A stretch of DNA of 50,830 nt. Origin: Nonomuraea zeae (lineage in GTDB: Bacteria > Actinomycetota > Actinomycetes > Streptosporangiales > Streptosporangiaceae). How positions within the stretch are numbered: the first letter of the stretch is position 1; the number at the start of each line of letters is the position of its first letter. The DNA lies in the NCBI RefSeq assembly GCF_005889725.1, contig NZ_VCKX01000057.1, positions 1 to 50,830 of the forward strand, written 5' to 3'. Made by a program: the position numbers and the translations under genes. The notes beneath the pieces are model-generated. The model had not been told where the DNA came from, did no database searches, and worked only from the letters and a program-made list of their open reading frames with translations. Positions 41,141-50,734 of this stretch are shown piece by piece.

Positions 41141-41298
41141 AATTTAGCATTTCAGTCACGAAGGCTCGCAGGCGTGGGCGAAAGGTGGTTTCTCGCAAGG
41201 TGTACGTGAAGGCGGCCCGGGGTTGGAGAGCGTTCTCTCGAAATGGCCGGTGCAGCCGTACAGGATGGAGGGGCCGCGCCGGAGCGGGACGGCTCAGC

Positions 41299-41775
41299 TC
41301 AGGATTCGGTGCGGAACAGCGCCCAGACGGCCTTGCCGCCGCGGTCGAGCGGGTCCCAGCCCCAGCACTGGCTGTACGTTTCGACGATGTAAAGGCCGCG
41401 CCCGTTCTCCGAGATGAAGTCGGGCTCCTTGGGCCGTGGCACGTCGTCGCTCGGGTCCGCCACCGCCAGCAGCACGTGCGGGGCCATCCGCATGAGCAGA
41501 AGCTCGATCTCCCGGCGGCCGGCCGCGTACATCGCGTACCTGACCGCGTTCGTCACCAGCTCGGACACCACGAGCGCGGCGTCGTCGCTCAGCTCGTGCA
41601 ACCCCCACCGCCGCAGCGTCGAGCGGGTCACGTCCCTGGCGGTCTTCACCGAGTCGGCCTGAAAGGGCAAGGGGCACGAGGTCGCGTACGGCTTCCCGCC
41701 CATGAGCAGGTGGTCGAAGCCGACCTCGCGGGTTATCTGCAGGCAATCGGCAGTGGCCAGAGGATCCTCCACCAT
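41299..41775 (-). CDS. Histidine-kinase-like ATPase (anti-sigma/AbaA-type)
   Basis: The 158-residue protein is a lone HATPase_c domain: N-box SELVTNAVRYA (71-81, with Asn76), the segment VADPSDD as the Asp of the G1 box, and NGRGLYIVE (124-132). It lacks any dimerisation or transmitter part, like the RsbW-type and AbaA-type ATPases that flank WhiJ-like regulators. ATG 41775 lies about 10 bases after GGGGAGG; ATG 41832 would add 19 residues and reach into the palindromes. It is divergent from the XRE/DUF5753 gene, its usual partner. Confidence 0.88.
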   Translation of the reverse strand: MVEDPLATADCLQITREVGFDHLLMGGKPYATSCPLPFQADSVKTARDVTRSTLRRWGLHELSDDAALVVSELVTNAVRYAMYAAGRREIELLLMRMAPHVLLAVADPSDDVPRPKEPDFISENGRGLYIVETYSQCWGWDPLDRGGKAVWALFRTES

Positions 41776-41804
41776 GCCGCCGATACCTCCCCGTTCAACC
41801 TTTG

Positions 41805-41910
41805 TTAGTGCATGTTTGGCCCAATATCCCACTATGCACTAAGCCATCATGGGTCACGATCCGCTGCCGCTGCAAGACCCAAATGCACGTGCAGCTGCAA
41901 TGTGCAACAG
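41805..41910. promoter_or_regulatory. TGCA-rich palindromic control region between the divergent pair
   Basis: TTAGTGCAT (41805-41813) and ATGCACTAA (41834-41842) are perfect inverted arms of 9 bp. Further along are the palindrome TGCACGTGCA (41884-41893) and, within 12 bp, CTGCA and TGTGCA. These probably bind the XRE regulator. The rest of 41843-42017 has no gene. Confidence 0.75.
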
Positions 41911-42017
41911 CAAGCGGCGTTTTGGGGCATAGATATCCGAATCGGACACGAGGTTGAGACCTTGTCATACCCGGCAATGTGGTGTCACTGTGTGTGCGGA
42001 CCTTGATAGGAGGCAAA

Positions 42018-42884
42018 GTGACGCAGAACCAGCCGGGTTCCGGGCCGACGGCGCTGCGCATCCTCCTGGGCTCCCAGCTGCGCAAGCTCAGGGAAGCGAA
42101 GAACGTCACTCGTGAGGAGGCGGGCCACCTTATCCGGGGCTCGGAATCCAAGATCAGCCGGATGGAACTCGGCCGAGTGGGGTTCAAAGAACGCGACGTG
42201 GCGGACCTGCTGACCCTGTACGGGGTCGTGGATCATCAGGCCCGCTCCGCCGTACTCGACCTGGTGGCCACCGCCAACGAGCCTGGTTGGTGGCACCGGT
42301 TCAACGACGTCCTGCCCACGTGGTTCCAGGCGTACGTCGGCCTAGAAGAGGCCGCCGCCAGGATCAGGACCTACGAGGTCCAGTTCGTGCCAGGACTGCT
42401 GCAGACCAAGGAGTACGCAAGGGCCGTGGTGACCGCCGGATCGGCGGGCATCGGGGCGGAGGAGATCGCCCGCAGGGTGGATCTTCGGCTGGAGCGCCAG
42501 CGGATGTTCGACCGGCCGGACGGGCCGGTCTTCTGGGCCGTGATCGACGAGGCCGCGCTGCGGCGGCCCATCGGCGGTACCGAGGTGATGCGGGCCCAGC
42601 TCGAGCACCTCATCGACTTGATGCGCCAGCCGAGCATCACGATCCAGATCATGCCGTTCAGTTTCGGCGGGCACCCGTCGGAGGGCGGAGCTTTCAGCAT
42701 CCTCCGCTTCCCCGACACCGATCTGCCCGACGTGGTGTACGTCGAGCAGCTCGCCAGTGCCCTCTACCTGGACAAGCGTGAGGACGTGGATCGCTACACC
42801 GAAGTGATGGAGCGGCTGTGCGCCGTGAGCACCACTCCGGATGAGACGATCGAGCTTCTGCGCGCGATCGCGGACGAGTTCTGA
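42018..42884 (+). CDS. XRE regulator with DUF5753 domain (WhiJ-like)
   Basis: The 288-residue protein has an XRE helix-turn-helix (19-73: LGSQLRKLREAKNVTREEAGHLIRGSESKISRMELG) and a DUF5753 domain (about 95-280; IRTYEVQFVPGLLQTKEYARAV and the MPFSFGGHPSEGGAFSILRFPD segment). In Streptomyces such regulators (WhiJ family) act with a divergent HATPase and a small DUF397 protein to control development. GTG 42018 follows GGAGG by 4 bases. A DUF397 gene, usually next to it, is not seen; trigger factor follows instead. Confidence 0.93.
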   Translation: MTQNQPGSGPTALRILLGSQLRKLREAKNVTREEAGHLIRGSESKISRMELGRVGFKERDVADLLTLYGVVDHQARSAVLDLVATANEPGWWHRFNDVLPTWFQAYVGLEEAAARIRTYEVQFVPGLLQTKEYARAVVTAGSAGIGAEEIARRVDLRLERQRMFDRPDGPVFWAVIDEAALRRPIGGTEVMRAQLEHLIDLMRQPSITIQIMPFSFGGHPSEGGAFSILRFPDTDLPDVVYVEQLASALYLDKREDVDRYTEVMERLCAVSTTPDETIELLRAIADEF

Positions 42885-43049
42885 CCCCGGCGGCGTCGTT
42901 GTTGGGTACGCATCTGCCCTAGACTGGCCATCGGCGTTGGATCCCGCCGTGGCGGAGCATGCCCAATGCCGCACATGTGGGCGCGGCGCGTGAGCCGAAC
43001 CGATGGACGCGCCCGCGATCACTCGTAGCTTGATCAAGGAGACCATTCC
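42885..43049 (+). promoter_or_regulatory. Leader of the trigger factor gene
   Basis: No gene is seen in these 165 bp. A weak promoter may lie at TCGTTG (42896-42901) and TAGACT (42920-42925), 18 bp apart. AAGGAG before GTG 43050 is the Shine-Dalgarno. Confidence 0.4.
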
Positions 43050-44441
43050 GTGAAGACCGCTGTCGAGGAGCTCAGCCCGACCCGGGTCAAGCTCACTGTC
43101 GAGGTGCCGTTCGACGAGCTGCGCCCGAGCATGGATGCGGCGTACAAGAAGGTCGCGCAGCAGGTGCGCGTCCCCGGGTTCCGGCCTGGCAAGGTTCCGG
43201 CCCGCATCATCGAGCAGCGCTTCGGCCGGGCGGTAGTGCTGGAGGAGACCCTCAACGACGCGGTGCCCAAGCTGTACGGCCAGGCCGTCGACGAGGTCGA
43301 CGTCTTCCCCGTCAGCCAGCCCGACATCGAGGTCACGAAGATCGACGACGGTGAGCAGATCGAGTTCACCGCCGAGGTCGACATCCGGCCCAACTTCGAG
43401 GTGCCCGACTACCAGGGCGCCGAGGTCACGGTCGACTCCGCCGAGGTCTCCGACGAAGACGTGAACACCCAGCTCGACGGGCTGCGCCAGCGCTTCGCCA
43501 CGCTGACCGGCGTCGAGCGGCCCGCCGCCAACGGCGACTTCGTGATCATGGACCTGCGCGCCGAGATCGATGGCAAGAACATCGAGGAGCAGCAGGCCAG
43601 CGAGGTGTCCTACGAGGTCGGCGCGGGCTCCGTGCTGCAGGGCCTCGACGCCGCGCTGGAGGGCATGTCCGCGGGCGACGAGAAGAGCTTCAAGACCGAG
43701 CTGGTCGGCGGTGAGAACGCCGGCGAGGAAGCCGACGTCATCATCAACGTCAAGGCGGTCAAGGAGAAGGTCCTGCCCGAGCTGGACGACGAGTTCGCCC
43801 AGCTCGCGAGCGAGTTCGACACGCTCGAGGAGCTCCAGAACAGCGTTCGCGAGCAGTCGCGCCGCAACAAGCTGATCGACCAGGTCGTGCAGGCCCGGGA
43901 GAAGGCGCTCGACTCGCTGCTGGAGAAGATCGACATCCCGCTGCCGGAGAGCGCGCTCAAGGCCGAGGTCGACGCCCGCAAGCACAACCTCGACCACCAG
44001 GTGGCCGAGAGCGGCCTGAGCCGTGACGCCTTCTTCCGCCTCTACCAGACGACGGAGGAGGAGCGCTTCGCCGAGTTCGACAGCGGCTCCGCCCGGGCGC
44101 TCAAGGTCGGCTTCGTGCTCGACAAGATCGTCAAGTCCGAGGAGCTGGGCGTCTCCGAGCAGGAGCTGACCAACTTCGTGGTCCGCCGCGCCATGGAGAT
44201 GGGCGTGCAGCCCAACGAGCTGGCCAAGCACCTCGCCGACAACGACCAGCTCACGCTGGCCATGGTCGAGATCGTCCGCGACAAGGCCAAGTCCGTGCTC
44301 GGCGACGCCGCCAAGGTCGTCGACACCGACGGCAACGACGTCGACCTCAAGGCGATCTACGCCGAGATCAACGGCGAAGAGGTCGTCGAGGAAGACGAGG
44401 CCGCGGCCGAGGACAAGGCCGACGACAAGGCCGAGGCGTGA
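43050..44441 (+). CDS. tig: Trigger factor (ribosome-associated chaperone)
   Basis: The 463-residue protein binds at the ribosome exit and folds new chains. The N-terminal ribosome-binding part has the GFRPGK signature (43-48), the FKBP-like PPIase domain is at about 155-240 (YEVGAGSVLQGLDAALEGMSAGDEKSF), and the rest is the helical chaperone cradle with an acidic tail (EEDEAAAEDKADDKAEA). GTG 43050 gives MKTAVEELSPTRVKLTVEV, the standard start, after AAGGAG. It lies upstream of clpP1-clpP2-clpX as in most bacteria, but a terminator separates it. Confidence 0.98.
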   Translation: MKTAVEELSPTRVKLTVEVPFDELRPSMDAAYKKVAQQVRVPGFRPGKVPARIIEQRFGRAVVLEETLNDAVPKLYGQAVDEVDVFPVSQPDIEVTKIDDGEQIEFTAEVDIRPNFEVPDYQGAEVTVDSAEVSDEDVNTQLDGLRQRFATLTGVERPAANGDFVIMDLRAEIDGKNIEEQQASEVSYEVGAGSVLQGLDAALEGMSAGDEKSFKTELVGGENAGEEADVIINVKAVKEKVLPELDDEFAQLASEFDTLEELQNSVREQSRRNKLIDQVVQAREKALDSLLEKIDIPLPESALKAEVDARKHNLDHQVAESGLSRDAFFRLYQTTEEERFAEFDSGSARALKVGFVLDKIVKSEELGVSEQELTNFVVRRAMEMGVQPNELAKHLADNDQLTLAMVEIVRDKAKSVLGDAAKVVDTDGNDVDLKAIYAEINGEEVVEEDEAAAEDKADDKAEA

Positions 44442-44470
44442 CCTCAGCCTCACCCAGGCATTGAAGGAGA

Positions 44471-44500
44471 CCCCCGGACCACGCTGGTCCGGGGGTTTCG
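44471..44500 (+). terminator. Terminator after tig
   Basis: CCCCCGGACC (44471-44480) and GGTCCGGGGG (44486-44495) form a perfect 10-bp stem with ACGCT loop, followed by TTTCGTC. Confidence 0.9.
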
Positions 44501-44899
44501 TCTTTCTCCGCAGAACCGAAGTCCTGTCTTTGCGGTAAGCCAGACCCCGGATTGCCCTGGTTCGAGGGCTTCGCCCCTCCGCGCTCCGGACGGCCCCACC
44601 GCACCCCGGAAACCTGTCTCCGCCTCTTCCCGGGCGCTCAGACGGCTCGTGACGTCCCGGGGGAGGGTCGCCGCTCTGTCGGTAGGGGCCCACCCCCGCC
44701 GGGTCGCCAGAGAGCGTCCTGATGGCCGCGCCGGACCCCGCACGGTGGCGCCGGACGGAGCGGGCGAAGTCCGGCGTATGAGGCGTCCCGGAACCTGCGC
44801 CGTCAGCGAACAGTACGGGGACCGGGCATGACCTGTAGGTGGCGCGCGTTAAGGTCACAAGCAAAGCCAATCGATTACGACGCATCGGAAGGTGACGCT
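44501..44899. promoter_or_regulatory. clpP1 upstream region with ClgR-like site
   Basis: No gene is seen in 44501-44827. CGC-CGTCA-GCGAAC at 44798-44811 reads on the minus strand as GTTCGC-N5-GCG, close to the ClgR operator known from Streptomyces clp promoters; the match is from memory. Its distance to GTG 44900 (about 90 bp) suits a promoter-proximal activator. No clear -10 is assigned. Confidence 0.5.
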
Positions 44900-45532
44900 G
44901 TGACCAGCCCGCCGACCTTCTATCAGCCTGAGTCGCGAGGCCGTGAGAACGGCTCGTCCTTCCGGCTTGAGGACCAGCTCTACCAGCGCCTGCTCCGGGA
45001 GCGGATCATCGTGCTCGGGCAGGAGGTCAACGACGAGATCGCCAACCGGATCTGCGCCGAGCTGCTGTTGCTCGCGGCCGACGACCCCGACCGGGACATC
45101 ACTCTCTACATCAACTCGCCGGGCGGCTCGGTGAGTGCCGGCATGGCGATCTACGACATGATGGAATACGTTCCTAACGACGTCTCCACGGTCGTGATGG
45201 GGATGGCGGCCTCGATGGGGCAGTTCCTGCTGTCCGCCGGAGCGGCCGGCAAGCGCTACGGCCTGCCGCACGCCCGCGTGATGATGCATCAGCCGTCCGG
45301 CGGCATCGGCGGCACCGCCGCCGACATCGCCATCCAGGCCGAGCAGATGCTCTACGTGAAGAAGACCTTGGCTGAGCGGATCGCCTTCCACACGGGCCAG
45401 CCGCTCGACCAGATCGAGGCAGATTCCGACCGCGACCGCTGGTTCACCGCCGAAGAGGCCAAGGACTACGGCTTCATCGACCACGTCGTGCGCAGCGCAC
45501 GGCAGGTGCCCACCCAGGGCCCGGTCTCCTAG
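44900..45532 (+). CDS. clpP1: ATP-dependent Clp protease proteolytic subunit, first copy
   Basis: The 210-residue protein is one subunit of the ClpP1P2 protease. The catalytic Ser105 is in GMAASMGQ, His130 in MMHQPSGG, Asp179 in DRDRWF. INSPGGSVSAGMAIYD holds the usual oxyanion loop. GTG 44900 follows GGAAGGTGA and gives VTSPPTFYQPES; the frame is open further up, but without Shine-Dalgarno. The second copy begins 12 bp after its stop, so both are cotranscribed and form a two-ring hetero-complex, as in actinomycetes in general. ClgR-like control is suggested upstream. Confidence 0.96.
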   Translation: MTSPPTFYQPESRGRENGSSFRLEDQLYQRLLRERIIVLGQEVNDEIANRICAELLLLAADDPDRDITLYINSPGGSVSAGMAIYDMMEYVPNDVSTVVMGMAASMGQFLLSAGAAGKRYGLPHARVMMHQPSGGIGGTAADIAIQAEQMLYVKKTLAERIAFHTGQPLDQIEADSDRDRWFTAEEAKDYGFIDHVVRSARQVPTQGPVS

Positions 45533-45544
45533 GGGGAGCTGACC

Positions 45545-46168
45545 ATGAACATCGAAAGCCGTTACGTTCTCCCCTCCTTCGTCGAGCGCACGTCATATGG
45601 CGTGAAGGAGATGAACCCGTACAACAAGCTCTTCGAGGACCGCATCATCTTCCTCGGAGTGCAGATCGACGACGCGTCGGCCAACGACGTGATGGCCCAG
45701 CTGCTGACGCTGGAGTCGCTCGACCCCGACCGTGACATCAGCATCTACATCAACTCGCCCGGCGGCTCCTTCACGGCCATGACGGCGATCTACGACACGA
45801 TGCAGTTCGTCCGGCCGGAGATCCAGACGGTCTGCCTCGGCCAGGCGGCCTCGGCCGCGGCCGTGCTGCTGGCCGGCGGCACCCCGGGCAAGCGGTTCGC
45901 GCTGCCCAACGCCCGGGTGCTGATCCACCAGCCGTCCACCGAGGGTGGCGGCCAGGGCAGCGACATCGAGATCCAGGCCCGTGAGATCCTGCGCATGCGC
46001 TCTCTCCTCGAGGAGATCGTGGCGAAGCACTCGGGCAAGTCCTCTGCCGAGGTCCGCAAGGACATCGAACGCGACAAAATTCTCAACGCGGACGAGGCAA
46101 AGGCGTATGGTCTGATCGATGACATCATCCCGTCCAGGAAGAAACGAGCCCAGGCCGTAGCTTCCTAG
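45545..46168 (+). CDS. clpP2: ATP-dependent Clp protease proteolytic subunit, second copy
   Basis: The 207-residue protein pairs with the first copy. Ser103 in GQAASAAAVL, His128 in LIHQPS and Asp177 in ERDKIL form the triad. The N-terminus (MNIESRYVLPSFVERTSYGVKEMNPYNKLFEDR) is longer than the first copy's mature part and probably includes a cleaved propeptide, as is known for ClpP2. ATG 45545 follows GGGGGAG. Its C-terminus is basic (SRKKRAQAVAS). A long hairpin lies between this gene and clpX. Confidence 0.97.
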   Translation: MNIESRYVLPSFVERTSYGVKEMNPYNKLFEDRIIFLGVQIDDASANDVMAQLLTLESLDPDRDISIYINSPGGSFTAMTAIYDTMQFVRPEIQTVCLGQAASAAAVLLAGGTPGKRFALPNARVLIHQPSTEGGGQGSDIEIQAREILRMRSLLEEIVAKHSGKSSAEVRKDIERDKILNADEAKAYGLIDDIIPSRKKRAQAVAS

Positions 46169-46180
46169 ACGAGACGTGAC

Positions 46181-46217
46181 GCACCGGAGCGCTGCCCAAT
46201 AGGGCACGTTCCGGTGC
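46181..46217 (+). terminator. Hairpin between clpP2 and clpX
   Basis: GCACCGGA (46181-46188) and TCCGGTGC (46210-46217) enclose a second stem TGCCC/GGGCA (46193-46197 and 46202-46206). There is no T-run. It may end, attenuate or process the transcript before clpX, whose start is 140 bp further. Confidence 0.6.
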
Positions 46218-46356
46218 GACTCGCCGCTAGGGGGCTCACTGAGGGCCCAGAAGACGGTAACGTCGAAACCTGAGCGGTTCGGCCTAGTCCGGAGGATGTC
46301 CGGAGACACTGCTCGCGTGAGCAAGCAGGGCGGTCCCACGCAAAGGAGTATCTGGG

Positions 46357-47640
<1,284 letters not shown>

Positions 47641-47659
47641 GCCGCCTTCGCGCATCTCG

Positions 47660-47694
47660 AACGCCCCGTGGTCACCGACCATGGGGCGTTTCGC
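47660..47694 (+). terminator. Terminator after clpX
   Basis: AACGCCCCGTGGT (47660-47672) and ACCATGGGGCGTT (47678-47690) pair with one mismatch and are followed by TCGCTT. Confidence 0.87.
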
Positions 47695-47707
47695 TTGTCC
47701 GCCTCCC

Positions 47708-47713
47708 TAGAAT
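47708..47713 (+). promoter_or_regulatory. Candidate -10 box of a leaderless valS transcript
   Basis: TAGAAT lies 8 bases before GTG 47722, and no Shine-Dalgarno stands between. The transcript probably starts at or near the GTG. Confidence 0.55.
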
Positions 47714-47721
47714 TGGTCACT

Positions 47722-50286
47722 GTGACAACGCCAGAGCTGCCCACCCAATACACACCGGCCGACGTCGAGACCCGTAGCTACGAGCGCTGGGTATCCGAAG
47801 GCTATTTCGCCGCCGACCCGGGCAGCTCGCGCGAGCCGTACAGCATCGTCCTTCCTCCGCCCAACGTGACGGGCGTCCTGCACATCGGGCACGCGCTCGA
47901 CCACTCCGTCCAGGACGCGCTGACGCGCCGCGCCCGCATGCAGGGGCGCGAGACCCTCTGGCTGCCCGGCATGGACCACGCCGGCATCGCCACCCAGAAC
48001 GTCGTCGAGCGCGAGCTGGCCAAGCAGGGCCTGTCGCGGCACGACCTCGGGCGTGAGGCGTTCGTTGAGCGGGTCTGGGAGTGGAAGGAGGAGTCCGGCG
48101 GCCGGATCCTCGGCCAGATGCGCAAGCTGGGCGACGGCGTCGACTGGTCGCGCGAGCGGTTCACCATGGACACCGGGCTCTCCCGGGCCGTGCAGACGAT
48201 CTTCAAGAAGCTGTTCGACGACGGGCTGATCTACCGCGCCGAGCGGATCATCAACTGGTGCCCGCGCTGCCTGACCGCGCTGTCCGACATCGAGGTCGAG
48301 CACAGCGAGGACGAGGGCGAGCTGGTCTCGATCCGCTACTCCGACGAGATCGTGGTGGCCACCACCCGGGCCGAGACCATGCTGGGCGACACGGCCGTGG
48401 CCGTCCACCCGTCAGACGAGCGTTACGCCCACCTGGTCGGCACGCTGGTGGAGGTGCCGCTCACCGGCCGCATGATCCCCGTCGTCGCCGACGAGCACGT
48501 CGATCCGGCGTTCGGCACCGGCGCCGTCAAGGTGACCCCGGCCCACGACCCCAACGACTTCGAGATCGGGCGCCGCCACTCGCTGCCGTCGCTGACGGTC
48601 ATGAACGAGCGCGGCGTGATCACCGCGCACGGCCCGTTCGAGGGGCTCGACCGCTTCGAGGCCCGTCCCGCCGTCGTGGCCGCCCTGCGCGCCGAGGGCC
48701 GGATCGTCGCCGAGAAGCGCCCCTACGTGCACTCGGTCGGCCACTGCTCGCGCTGCAAGACCGTGGTCGAGCCGAGGCTCTCGCTGCAGTGGTTCGTCAA
48801 CGTGGCCCCGCTGGCCAAGGCCGCCGGCGACGCCGTTCGTGACGGGCGCACCCGCATCCACCCGCCGGAGCTGGCCAAGCGCTACTTCGACTGGGTCGAC
48901 GACATGCACGACTGGTGCATCTCCCGCCAGCTCTGGTGGGGCCACCGCATCCCGGTCTGGTACGGCCCGGGGGGCGAAGTCGTCTGCGTGGGCCCCGATC
49001 AGGAGCCGCCGGCCGGCTACACGCAGGACGCCGACGTTCTCGACACCTGGTTCTCCTCCGGGCTCTGGCCGTTCTCCACGATGGGCTGGCCGGACGCCAC
49101 GCCGGAGCTGGCGCGCTTCTACCCGACCTCCGTGCTGGTCACCGGATACGACATCCTGTTCTTCTGGGTGGCCAGGATGATGATGTTCGGGCTCTACGCC
49201 ATGGACGGCGAGCCGCCGTTCCGCGTCGTCGCGCTGCACGGCATGGTCCGCGACCAGTACGGCAAGAAGATGTCCAAGTCGTTCGGCAACGTGGTCGACC
49301 CGCTCGACTGGATCGAGCGCTTCGGCGCCGACGCCACCCGCTTCACCCTGCTGCGCGGCGCCAACCCCGGTGCCGACGTGGCGGTGAGTGAGGAGTGGGC
49401 GGCCGGGTCGCGTAACTTCTGCAACAAGATCTGGAACGCCACCCGCTTCGCCCTGATGAACGGCGCGGCCGTGGGCTCCCTCGAAGGGGCCGAGCTGACC
49501 CCGGCTGATCGGTGGATCCTGTCACGCCTGCAGAGCGTGGTGGGGGCGGCCGATGCGGCCTTCGAGGAGTTCGAGTTCGCCAAGGCGGCCGACCTGCTCT
49601 ACCACTTCGCGTGGGACGAGGTCTGCGACTGGTACCTGGAGCTGGCGAAGATCCAGCTCGGTGAAGGGCTCGAACACACCCGGCTGGTGCTCGGCCACGT
49701 CCTGGACGCGTTGCTGCGGCTGCTGCATCCGCTGGTGCCGTTCGTGACCGAGGAGCTGTGGCGGGCCGTCACGGGTGGGGAGTCGATCGTCGTGGCGCCC
49801 TGGCCGGTGGCCGAGGCCCGCTACCGCGACACGGCCGCCGAGGCGGAGATCGACGCGCTGCAGGAGCTGGTGACGGAGGTCCGCAGGTTCCGCTCGGATC
49901 AGGGGCTCAAGCCAGGCCAGAAGGTGGCCGCGCGGCTCGGGCTCACCGGGACCCTCCTGGCCGGCCAGGAGACGGCGATCCGGTCGTTGCTGCGGCTGAC
50001 GGAGCCGCCGGAGTCGTTCAACGCCACGGCCCGCTTCACGGTGGGCGGGGTGAGCGTCGAGATCGACACGGCAGGCGCGATCGACGTCGTGGCCGAGCGC
50101 AAGCGGCTGGAGAAGGATCTGGCGGTGGCGCGCAAGGAGGCCGCTCAGGTGGCGGCCAAGCTGGGCAACGAGCAGTTCATGTCCAAGGCCCCTGACGACG
50201 TCGTTGCCAAGGTCAAGGGCAGGGCCGAGCAGGCCGCGGCGGACATCGCGCGGCTGGAGACTCAACTTGCCGGGCTCGGTGTTTGA
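47722..50286 (+). CDS. valS: Valine--tRNA ligase
   Basis: The 854-residue enzyme charges tRNA-Val. HIGH is at 54-57 (VLHIGHALD), KMSKS at 516-520, and the editing domain with VVATTRAETMLGDTAVAV and GTGAVKVTPAHDPNDFEIG lies between, with the C-terminal coiled coil (ERKRLEKDLAVARKEAAQVAAKLGNEQFM...) typical of ValRS. GTG 47722 gives VTTPELPTQYTPADVE, the normal actinomycete start; an in-frame ATG at 47668 lies inside the clpX terminator. It is the last gene before the ribosomal RNA operon. Confidence 0.98.
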   Translation: MTTPELPTQYTPADVETRSYERWVSEGYFAADPGSSREPYSIVLPPPNVTGVLHIGHALDHSVQDALTRRARMQGRETLWLPGMDHAGIATQNVVERELAKQGLSRHDLGREAFVERVWEWKEESGGRILGQMRKLGDGVDWSRERFTMDTGLSRAVQTIFKKLFDDGLIYRAERIINWCPRCLTALSDIEVEHSEDEGELVSIRYSDEIVVATTRAETMLGDTAVAVHPSDERYAHLVGTLVEVPLTGRMIPVVADEHVDPAFGTGAVKVTPAHDPNDFEIGRRHSLPSLTVMNERGVITAHGPFEGLDRFEARPAVVAALRAEGRIVAEKRPYVHSVGHCSRCKTVVEPRLSLQWFVNVAPLAKAAGDAVRDGRTRIHPPELAKRYFDWVDDMHDWCISRQLWWGHRIPVWYGPGGEVVCVGPDQEPPAGYTQDADVLDTWFSSGLWPFSTMGWPDATPELARFYPTSVLVTGYDILFFWVARMMMFGLYAMDGEPPFRVVALHGMVRDQYGKKMSKSFGNVVDPLDWIERFGADATRFTLLRGANPGADVAVSEEWAAGSRNFCNKIWNATRFALMNGAAVGSLEGAELTPADRWILSRLQSVVGAADAAFEEFEFAKAADLLYHFAWDEVCDWYLELAKIQLGEGLEHTRLVLGHVLDALLRLLHPLVPFVTEELWRAVTGGESIVVAPWPVAEARYRDTAAEAEIDALQELVTEVRRFRSDQGLKPGQKVAARLGLTGTLLAGQETAIRSLLRLTEPPESFNATARFTVGGVSVEIDTAGAIDVVAERKRLEKDLAVARKEAAQVAAKLGNEQFMSKAPDDVVAKVKGRAEQAAADIARLETQLAGLGV

Positions 50287-50734
50287 AAGTACGCACGCAG
50301 GGAAGGTCTATTCGTTACCTAAGAGTGGACCTTCGATGCCGTAGGGACTGCTACAGTTTTCAACGCAGGGCAGCTAGTCCTGCCACCCCTTCTGATCTAT
50401 CTCGATCTTCGGGCTGCTCTGACCAGGTGGTTGGACAAGAGCCGAAAGTTGGAGTAAGTTAGCAGGGTTGCCTCGAAGAGAGGCAAGTCCGGAAGCTCCC
50501 GGATCGGGCGGTTTGACAAGGATCGTCCGGATCTGGTAGACTGAAGGAAATGAAATGCGCGCCTCGCTGCTAGGGTTCGAAGCGAACTCTGGTGGGGATG
50601 TACGCGTCCGTTTCTTGAGAACTCAACAGTGTGTTAAAAGCCAGTGCATGATTAACCATGCATAACCCCGTCAAGGGTTTTCGGATTCTTGATGGATTCC
50701 TTTTTGGTTGGGATTCAACCACTTTTCCAAGCAT
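50287..50734 (+). promoter_or_regulatory. rRNA operon promoter and leader region
   Basis: Two good promoters are visible: TTGGAC (50431-50436) with TAAGTT (50455-50460), and TTGACA (50513-50518) with TAGACT (50537-50542), both 18 bp apart. The 190-base leader contains TTCTTGAGAACTCAACAGTGTG, typical of actinomycete 16S leaders, and hairpins TGCATG/CATGCA (50645-50662) and AACCC/GGGTT (50664-50680), where RNase III or antitermination signals may act. No gene is seen in this stretch. Confidence 0.8.

Noticed and set aside
35376..42000. Integrated mobile element after tRNA-Pro
   Set aside because: No integrase, phage or conjugation gene and no repeat of the tRNA end was found, so only local gene loss is claimed.
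42342..44885. Very long minus-strand frame opposite tig
   Set aside because: It is the antisense of trigger factor and the XRE gene in the frame kept open by codon bias; no family features.
44828..44899. Earlier start for clpP1
   Set aside because: The frame is open, but GTG 44900 has the Shine-Dalgarno and the upstream residues are not ClpP-like.
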